Positions 1-3,574 of a DNA stretch of 5,918 nucleotides are shown here, in pieces. The stretch lies in contig JBHIER010000232.1 of assembly GCA_046760705.1 (NCBI GenBank), positions 1-5,918 on the forward strand, given 5' to 3'. The notes beneath the pieces were generated by a model that ran no database searches, had not been told where the DNA came from, and saw only the letters and a program-made list of their open reading frames with translations. A program made the translations under genes and the position numbers. Source of the stretch: JBHIER01 sp046760705 [NCBI: bacterium] (GTDB lineage: Bacteria > JBHIER01 > G020348925). Position 1 is the stretch's first letter. Each line of letters starts with the position of its first letter.

Positions 1-1
1 T

Positions 2-1594
2 CCCACAGTCCATTTTGCCACCTTCAACCACAATTTGCTCAATCAATCTGGATTCTTGGGGCGAATGATGGTTCACGTCAGATATCCTGACCTGAACATT
101 TTAGACGCAATATACATAAATGCTCAAGGTGGAGGCCCTTACACCTCTTATGAAATGGCAACTAATGTTAATATCCTGCTGGCCAGTGCAGACCCTGTGG
201 CGGTAGATTATTATGCCAGCAAATATGTCCTCTTTCCCGTAAGTGGCAACCCGTGGCACAACCCCGATGCTTCCACCATATTCCGTCAATATTTGCAATC
301 GACCGCAGATACCCTCATCAGCTATGGGTTTCTGGCGGCCATGGGCGACAGTGCTTTGAACGTCTACGTCGTCAATCCCTTCGGATCACCCATCCTCAAA
401 TATCTCGACTTTAGGGTGGACGATCCGGCTGGCAACAACAACGGCGAGCTTAACCAGGGTGAGACAGCCAACCTGATTGTGACCTTGGAGAACCAATATT
501 TCGGCGGTCGGGCCTCCGGAGTGGTGGGTACCCTATTGTCCGATGACGAAGAGATAGCGCTCATTGATAATGTCTCCGATTTCAGTGATATCCCCATCAA
601 GGGGATCGGCGATAACTCCGCTGACCCCTTCGTGGTAAGCGCCAGCGCTGACTGTTCCCCCCACTGGGCGGAGATGTCTTTAATCGTCGAGGCTGATGGA
701 GGGTATGTGGATACGATTGCACTGGCCATCTCCGCAGGGGATCCGGTCATTCTCCTGGTGGACGACGATGGAGGAGAAGATCTGGAGAGTTATTACCAGG
801 ATGCTCTCAGGAGAAGCGGACATATTTACAGTTTTCTCGACCGTAAGGCCAAAGCACCTCACCCCTTCACCGGTTATCAAACAATCATCTGGTTCACCGG
901 AGCCTGCGGTGAGAGCACACTCACCTCAGAGGACCAGACCTTTTTGGTCTCCTTTCTGGACAGCGGGGGGCGTCTTTTCTTAAGCGGGCAGAACATCGGC
1001 TCCGACTTAGTGAATGAGGGGCACGGGCCTGATTTCTACGCCAATTATCTGCACGCCAATTATATCAGTGACTCAGCCGAGGAGACATTCCTCTACGGGG
1101 TTGAAGGAGATCCTATCTCTGGCGAGTTCACCTTTCTGGCCATAGATGAGAGTCAGACCTCTCCCAGTGTTATTGCGCCCCGTGAAGGGGCCAGCCCCGT
1201 ACTCGTCTATCAAATTTCTCGCGACACTGCCGCCATTAAATACGAAGGGGATCAGAAGGTGGTCTATTTTGCTCTCGGCTTTGAGGGTATTCGGACCATG
1301 GGTGGGGATGATGATGAGCTCCGGGCGGCGCTGATGGACAATATCATCCAGTGGTTCAGATATGTTCCCATCGAGGGGGATGTGAACCAGGATGGGGAGA
1401 TAAATGTATTGGATGTGCTTATGGCAGTGAACATTATCTTGGCAATTATAGAGCCGACGCCTTCCCAGTCATGGGCTGCAGATTGTAATGGCGACGATAT
1501 CGTCAATGTTCTCGATGTGGTGGGGATCGTGAACGTTGTTCTGGGTATCGGTACCTGCCCGCCAACTTCCGAAATCAAACCACACAGGAATTGA
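2..1594 (+). CDS. Secreted/surface multidomain protein: DUF362 C-terminal part, beta-sandwich, GATase/ThuA-like domain, C-terminal dockerin (5' partial)
   Basis: The frame is open from base 2 to the TGA at 1592-1594 (530 codons visible). The true start lies left of the window; a TTG at 35 is only an internal codon. Residues 1-115 resemble the end of a DUF362 domain, with LNILDAIYINAQGGGPY and then LLASADPVAVDYYASKY, a pattern typical of that family (PF04015). Residues about 124-245 look like a beta-sandwich linker (NNGELNQGETANLIVTLEN, as in CARDB-like modules). Residues about 248-455 look like a glutamine-amidotransferase/ThuA-like fold (VILLVDDDGGEDLESYY, TIIWFTGACG, GGRLFLSGQNIGSDL). Residues about 458-518 form a type I dockerin with two calcium loops, DVNQDGEINVLD and DCNGDDIVNVLD. 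The protein is therefore probably exported and held at the surface or in a complex. No cohesin is visible. The enzymatic role of DUF362 here is unknown. Domain borders are by eye. Confidence 0.88.
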   Translation, partial: PTVHFATFNHNLLNQSGFLGRMMVHVRYPDLNILDAIYINAQGGGPYTSYEMATNVNILLASADPVAVDYYASKYVLFPVSGNPWHNPDASTIFRQYLQSTADTLISYGFLAAMGDSALNVYVVNPFGSPILKYLDFRVDDPAGNNNGELNQGETANLIVTLENQYFGGRASGVVGTLLSDDEEIALIDNVSDFSDIPIKGIGDNSADPFVVSASADCSPHWAEMSLIVEADGGYVDTIALAISAGDPVILLVDDDGGEDLESYYQDALRRSGHIYSFLDRKAKAPHPFTGYQTIIWFTGACGESTLTSEDQTFLVSFLDSGGRLFLSGQNIGSDLVNEGHGPDFYANYLHANYISDSAEETFLYGVEGDPISGEFTFLAIDESQTSPSVIAPREGASPVLVYQISRDTAAIKYEGDQKVVYFALGFEGIRTMGGDDDELRAALMDNIIQWFRYVPIEGDVNQDGEINVLDVLMAVNIILAIIEPTPSQSWAADCNGDDIVNVLDVVGIVNVVLGIGTCPPTSEIKPHRN

Positions 1595-2549
1595 GGAGAG
1601 GTTACCCGACTTTGCTAATCATTTCAGCAAAAAAGTACGGTGAAAATAAGACATGAAGATAGAGCAATGTTGGTTGGTATGGATAGGCTTCGGTGGTATC
1701 CTTCTGGGGATCGGGCTTATTGTGGCTCGAGCCGGATCCGTGAAAGATGCCATTCTTGACTTGCAGTTTCGTATTCCTCAAGACCCAGTGGCGCTTTTGG
1801 GGAACATACTTGTAGTCGCTTTTGCCTTGTTCTTGGTTTTGCTCAGGCTCAAGTGAGATAAAGAAACCTGATGGCGCGACATACGGCTAACAGGGAGTTG
1901 GGAGAGGAGATGGTGTAGAATTTAAAGGCCTATATATTCGAGCCACCAAAGCTGGTTGTGATAAAAAAAGAGGGGAGGCGATCATGACGAGAACAAGCCC
2001 CGTGTTTGTAATTTTAGTGCTTTTTCTATTGGCTGTGGGATGTGGAGGAGGTATACGGATGTGCACAGACAAATCAGCAGAGAAGGAATATTGTGGTAGC
2101 GAACTAACGTCCCCTGAAAAAAAGGCTCTCAGACGTATCTTTGAGACCATATTAGAGAGTGGAAGGGCACCGACCATAGAGGAAATGGCGGTTTCCCTGA
2201 AAAAATCTGATAAAGACATAATTCGTACTTTAGACGAACTGGAAGGCAAAGACTTTCTTTTAAGAAGAAAGGGGACTCACGAAGTAATCAGCATTTATCC
2301 TATCTCCTTAACACCCACAGAACATCAAATATTTCTTGAAGACAGGAGAAGGCTCTTCGCAATGTGTGCGGCCGATGCCCTGGGGATGCCCATCATGTTT
2401 GACAGAAACGTTAAGATCGTGTCCCAATGCGAAAGATGCAAACAAGAGATAACCATCGAAATCAAAAATGGGGAGATTGCATCGGTGTCTCATCCCAACA
2501 TTATGATTTGCAGTCCCAAGTGTCAGGAAGCTCGGCCTGCAGAAACTAC
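1514..2549 (+). repeat. Tandem cassette duplication, copy A (dockerin end, membrane protein, MerB-like gene)
   Basis: Blocks of this stretch recur in the same order in copy B at 2737-3262. Hand alignment gives: 1514-1594 against 2737-2817, 63/81 identical; the shared 58 codons of the membrane protein genes, about 84%; 2334-2396 against 3104-3166, 61/63; and 2518-2549 against 3231-3262, 29/32. Relative to copy A, copy B lacks most of 1862-1970 and about 340 bp from 1993 to 2333. Copy A is the intact version of the cassette; the duplicated unit probably extended further left into the dockerin gene. Confidence 0.85.
1653..1856 (+). CDS. Small two-helix membrane protein of unknown function (copy A)
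   Basis: This 67-residue protein has two hydrophobic segments, about residues 7-26 (WLVWIGFGGILLGIGLIVAR) and 46-65 (VALLGNILVVAFALFLVLLR). They are joined by a polar loop containing ILDLQFRIPQDP. I do not recognise the family. The gene lies 58 bp after the dockerin gene. A weak GGTGA at 1639-1643, 9 nt upstream, supports the ATG at 1653. Its reality is strengthened by a paralogue at 2887-3072: across the 58 shared codons, 48 residues are identical, there is no indel, and about 13 of 23 codon changes are synonymous. The loop and the start of helix 2 are identical between the copies, so they are the likely functional part. The start differs from the paralogue because of a 4-bp TTGG difference near 1668-1675, so the first eight residues are specific to this copy. 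Confidence 0.72.
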   Translation: MKIEQCWLVWIGFGGILLGIGLIVARAGSVKDAILDLQFRIPQDPVALLGNILVVAFALFLVLLRLK

Positions 2550-2712
2550 TTGTCCAATGGTAAACTTCTTTTGTTCCAAAGAACACCTGGAAGAGTGGAG
2601 TGCTGAACACCCTGATGCGGCGCGTAATACCACTCAAAGCTTAATAGACCAAGCTTTTCCGAGGATCAAAGAATGTTGGAAAAGCTACGGCGAAATATTA
2701 GGGATTCGATGA
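1984..2712 (+). CDS. Alkylmercury lyase (MerB) family lipoprotein
   Basis: This is a 242-residue protein. MerB cleaves the carbon-mercury bond of organomercurials. The known catalytic residues (R831b numbering) are Cys96, Asp99 and Cys159, with a further conserved Cys117. Here RRLFAMCAADALGMPIM gives Cys128 and Asp131, followed by Cys149 and Cys190 (TTCPMVNFFCSKEHLEEW). The spacings of 21 and 62 nearly match MerB's 21 and 63. Residues 45-105 fit the N-terminal winged-helix part of MerB (TIEEMAVSLKKSDKDIIRTL). Two features are unusual. The N-terminus is a lipoprotein-type leader with a hydrophobic core at 7-18 and LAVGC at 16-20, so the protein should be anchored outside the cytoplasm, whereas classical MerB is cytoplasmic. 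Extra cysteines (C152, C176, C180, C197) form CERC and CSPKC motifs. The start is set by GGAGG at 1974-1978, 5 nt before the ATG. The alternative is a NosL/MerB-like metal-binding lipoprotein with no lyase activity. No merR, merA or merT is visible. Confidence 0.8.
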   Translation: MTRTSPVFVILVLFLLAVGCGGGIRMCTDKSAEKEYCGSELTSPEKKALRRIFETILESGRAPTIEEMAVSLKKSDKDIIRTLDELEGKDFLLRRKGTHEVISIYPISLTPTEHQIFLEDRRRLFAMCAADALGMPIMFDRNVKIVSQCERCKQEITIEIKNGEIASVSHPNIMICSPKCQEARPAETTCPMVNFFCSKEHLEEWSAEHPDAARNTTQSLIDQAFPRIKECWKSYGEILGIR

Positions 2713-2817
2713 CGAACGACGATGAAGCAGTTAACGGACGTAGTGGGAATAGTCAACGTGATTTTGGGTGTCGGTACTTGCCCACCAAATTTTGAAATCA
2801 AACTACAGAGGAACTAA
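2713..2817 (+). pseudogene. Remnant of a second dockerin gene (C-terminal tail, frameshifted)
   Basis: From 2737 the reading DVVGIVNVILGVGTCPP, then a TAA at 2815-2817, matches the end of the upstream dockerin protein in 20 of 26 residues, with about 10 synonymous and 6 replacement codon changes. That ratio suggests the tail evolved under selection before it was truncated. Just upstream, 2714-2735 reads in another frame as NDDEAVN-like, which fits the second calcium loop of a dockerin with a small deletion (about 5 bp) before the GAC at 2737. Nothing further upstream is left: the remnant begins at the stop codon of the MerB-like gene, which marks the duplication junction. It is probably not expressed as a functional protein. 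Confidence 0.72.
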
Positions 2818-2886
2818 GGAGAATGCTCGACCTTTCTGACCACTTCGGGAATAGAAGTACAGATAAATAGAGATGGAGCGAGAGCA

Positions 2887-3072
2887 ATGTTGGTATGGAT
2901 AGGTTTCGGGGGTATCCTTTTGGGAATTGCCCTTACTGTTGTTCGCGCCAGATCCGTGGGAGAAGCTATCCTTGACCTGCAGTTTCGCATTCCTCAAGAC
3001 CCAGTGGCGCTTTTGGGGAACGTACTTGTAGTTGCTTCCGCCCTGTTCTTGATCTTGATCAGGCTCAAGTGA
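2887..3072 (+). CDS. Small two-helix membrane protein of unknown function (copy B)
   Basis: This 61-residue paralogue of the protein at 1653-1856 has helices at about residues 2-19 and 39-59. The connecting loop with ILDLQFRIPQDPVALLGN is identical to copy A. Relative to copy A, a 4-bp TTGG unit is missing just after the start region. The copy A reading frame therefore meets a stop here, and translation instead begins at an ATG that is out of frame in copy A. GGAG at 2875-2878, 8 nt upstream, supports this start. It is the only gene of the degraded cassette that remains fully open, and no indel interrupts the shared 58 codons. This suggests it is still functional, or only recently released from selection. 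The function is unknown. Confidence 0.65.
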   Translation: MLVWIGFGGILLGIALTVVRARSVGEAILDLQFRIPQDPVALLGNVLVVASALFLILIRLK

Positions 3073-3095
3073 GATAATGAGACTGGGAGGCAATC

Positions 3096-3302
3096 ATGAC
3101 GAGTCTTGAAGACGGGAGAAGGCTCTTCGCAATGTGTGCGGCCGATGTCCTGGGGATGCCCATCATCCGCACAATCTCCATTTTTCATTTGGATGGCTAT
3201 CTCTCCATTGAACAGTTCTCACGGGGTCGCAAGTGTGAGGAGGCTCGGCCTGCCGAAACTACGTTAATCCGTCAGGTTTTCCCACAAATCCCCAGAAGTT
3301 AA
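3096..3302 (+). pseudogene. Deleted and partly inverted MerB-like remnant (68-codon open frame)
   Basis: The first 8 nt of the gene and its GGAGG site (3086-3090) match the full MerB-like gene. The sequence then jumps to the active-site segment (EDGRRLFAMCAADVLGMPII; 61/63 nt identical to 2334-2396), which retains the Cys-x-x-Asp pair. Next comes a block matching the opposite strand of the full gene (3167-3230), then KCEEARPAETT in direct orientation (3231-3262). The winged-helix region and the second catalytic Cys region are missing, and there is no signal peptide. The frame stays open to a TAA at 3300-3302 that lies inside an unrelated repeat. The final residues LIRQVFPQI resemble LIDQAFPRI of the full protein but can equally be read as repeat sequence. 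A MerB enzyme is not expected. A short chimeric peptide could still be made because the start signals are intact. Confidence 0.78.
3172..3204 (-). other. Microinversion inside the MerB-like remnant
   Basis: This segment aligns to the reverse complement of 2445-2479 in the intact gene with 30 of 33 bases identical and one 2-bp gap. Weaker opposite-strand similarity (about 18/30) continues to about 3230. The flanks at 3104-3166 and 3231-3262 match the intact gene in direct orientation, so only the middle block is flipped. Confidence 0.75.
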
Positions 3303-3360
3303 TCCATCAGGATTCACATAAATCCCAGGAGTTAAGCCTTCAGGCTTTTATGGGTTTGAG
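3263..3360. repeat. Three degenerate tandem repeats with hairpin cores
   Basis: The units start at 3263, 3298 and 3331 (spacing 35 and 33 bp), each beginning GTTAA and containing CC-N-TCA-GG. The cores are AATCC-GTCA-GGTTT, AATCC-ATCA-GGATT and AAGCC-TTCA-GGCTT. Units 2 and 3 form perfect 5-bp stems with the same kind of 4-nt loop, and the T-A pair of unit 2 is replaced by G-C in unit 3. Units 1 and 2 also share an AAATCCC stretch after the core. Unit 3 is followed by a short T run and could act as a weak terminator. The role is otherwise unknown. The stop codon of the upstream remnant lies at the start of unit 2. Confidence 0.6.
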
Positions 3361-3425
3361 TGTGGCCTCCCACCACCCTCTAATGAGGTTCAAGATGTTC
3401 CCGCCCCGTTTTGTGCCGGGATGAG

Positions 3426-3453
3426 TAGTCGGAGATCATCATCAAACCGACTA
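3426..3453. repeat. Inverted repeat upstream of the DUF5916 gene promoter
   Basis: TAGTCGG (3426-3432) and CCGACTA (3447-3453) form a perfect 7-bp inverted repeat with a 14-nt loop. The right arm can also pair with the following TCGG in a small hairpin (CCGA-CTA-TCGG, 3447-3457), so two alternative structures are possible. It sits about 45 bp before the predicted -35 box, a position compatible with a regulator-binding site, but no regulator is visible. There is no U-run, so it is not a standard terminator. The rest of 3361-3496 shows no gene. Confidence 0.35.
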
Positions 3454-3496
3454 TCGGAGTTCAGCCTTCCAAGGTCGAGAGAAACGGATTTTTATC

Positions 3497-3525
3497 TTGA
3501 TTTGATTGTGGTCTCTGAGTATATT
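3497..3525 (+). promoter_or_regulatory. Predicted sigma-70-type promoter for the DUF5916 gene
   Basis: TTGATT (3497-3502) and TATATT (3520-3525) are separated by 17 bp and match the -35 and -10 consensus at 4/6 and 5/6. Transcription would start near 3532, giving a leader of about 43 nt before the ATG at 3575. The match is by eye only. Confidence 0.5.
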
Positions 3526-3557
3526 TGGCTGTAAATGTGTTCACCATATGGGCGGCC

Positions 3558-3564
3558 AAGGAGG
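3558..3564 (+). promoter_or_regulatory. Strong ribosome-binding site that decides the start of the DUF5916 gene
   Basis: AAGGAGG lies 10 nt before the ATG at 3575. The frame is open upstream to a TTG at 3506 and an ATG at 3548, but neither has a Shine-Dalgarno sequence. The TTG also overlaps the predicted promoter. The 3575 start puts the basic signal-peptide N-terminus in the expected place. Confidence 0.72.
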
Positions 3565-3574
3565 GCAGAACGAT

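Larger units (their letters stand above)
2737..3262 (+). repeat. Tandem cassette duplication, copy B (degraded)
   Basis: This is the second copy of the dockerin tail, membrane protein and MerB-like gene, in the same order and orientation as copy A. The junction with copy A falls near 2705-2713, where the end of the MerB-like gene meets the middle of a dockerin sequence, as expected after unequal recombination. The ribosome-binding site and start of the MerB-like gene are kept (GGAGG at 3086-3090, ATG at 3096), but the gene body is mostly deleted and one block is inverted. Recognisable homology ends at 3262, where a different repeat family begins. Confidence 0.83.

Noticed and set aside
1611-1631. 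TTTGCT/AGCAAA hairpin after the dockerin gene as a terminator
   Set aside because: The stem is six weak A+T-rich pairs with a 9-nt loop, no U-run follows on the + strand, and it is not conserved in the second cassette.
1864-1874. Possible minus-strand copy of the CC-ATCA-GG repeat core
   Set aside because: Only 11 bases match, the stem beyond CC/GG is lost and there is no neighbouring unit. Chance is a sufficient explanation.
3263-3297. C-terminal MerB-like homology (LIRQVFPQI against LIDQAFPRI) in the degraded copy
   Set aside because: The same bases form unit 1 of the hairpin repeat family, and DNA identity to the parent gene is only about 55-60%. The protein resemblance may be chance, so cassette homology was ended at 3262.
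3263-3360. CRISPR array
   Set aside because: The units are degenerate, contiguous and of 33-35 bp, with no constant repeat separated by unique spacers, and no cas gene is present.
3506-3574. Longer N-terminus for the DUF5916 protein starting at TTG 3506 or ATG 3548
   Set aside because: Neither has a ribosome-binding site. The TTG overlaps the predicted promoter, while the ATG at 3575 has AAGGAGG upstream and gives a normal signal peptide.
1857-3574. Insertion sequence or transposase as cause of the rearrangements
   Set aside because: No transposase fragment, terminal inverted repeats or target-site duplications were seen. The pattern fits unequal recombination with later deletions.
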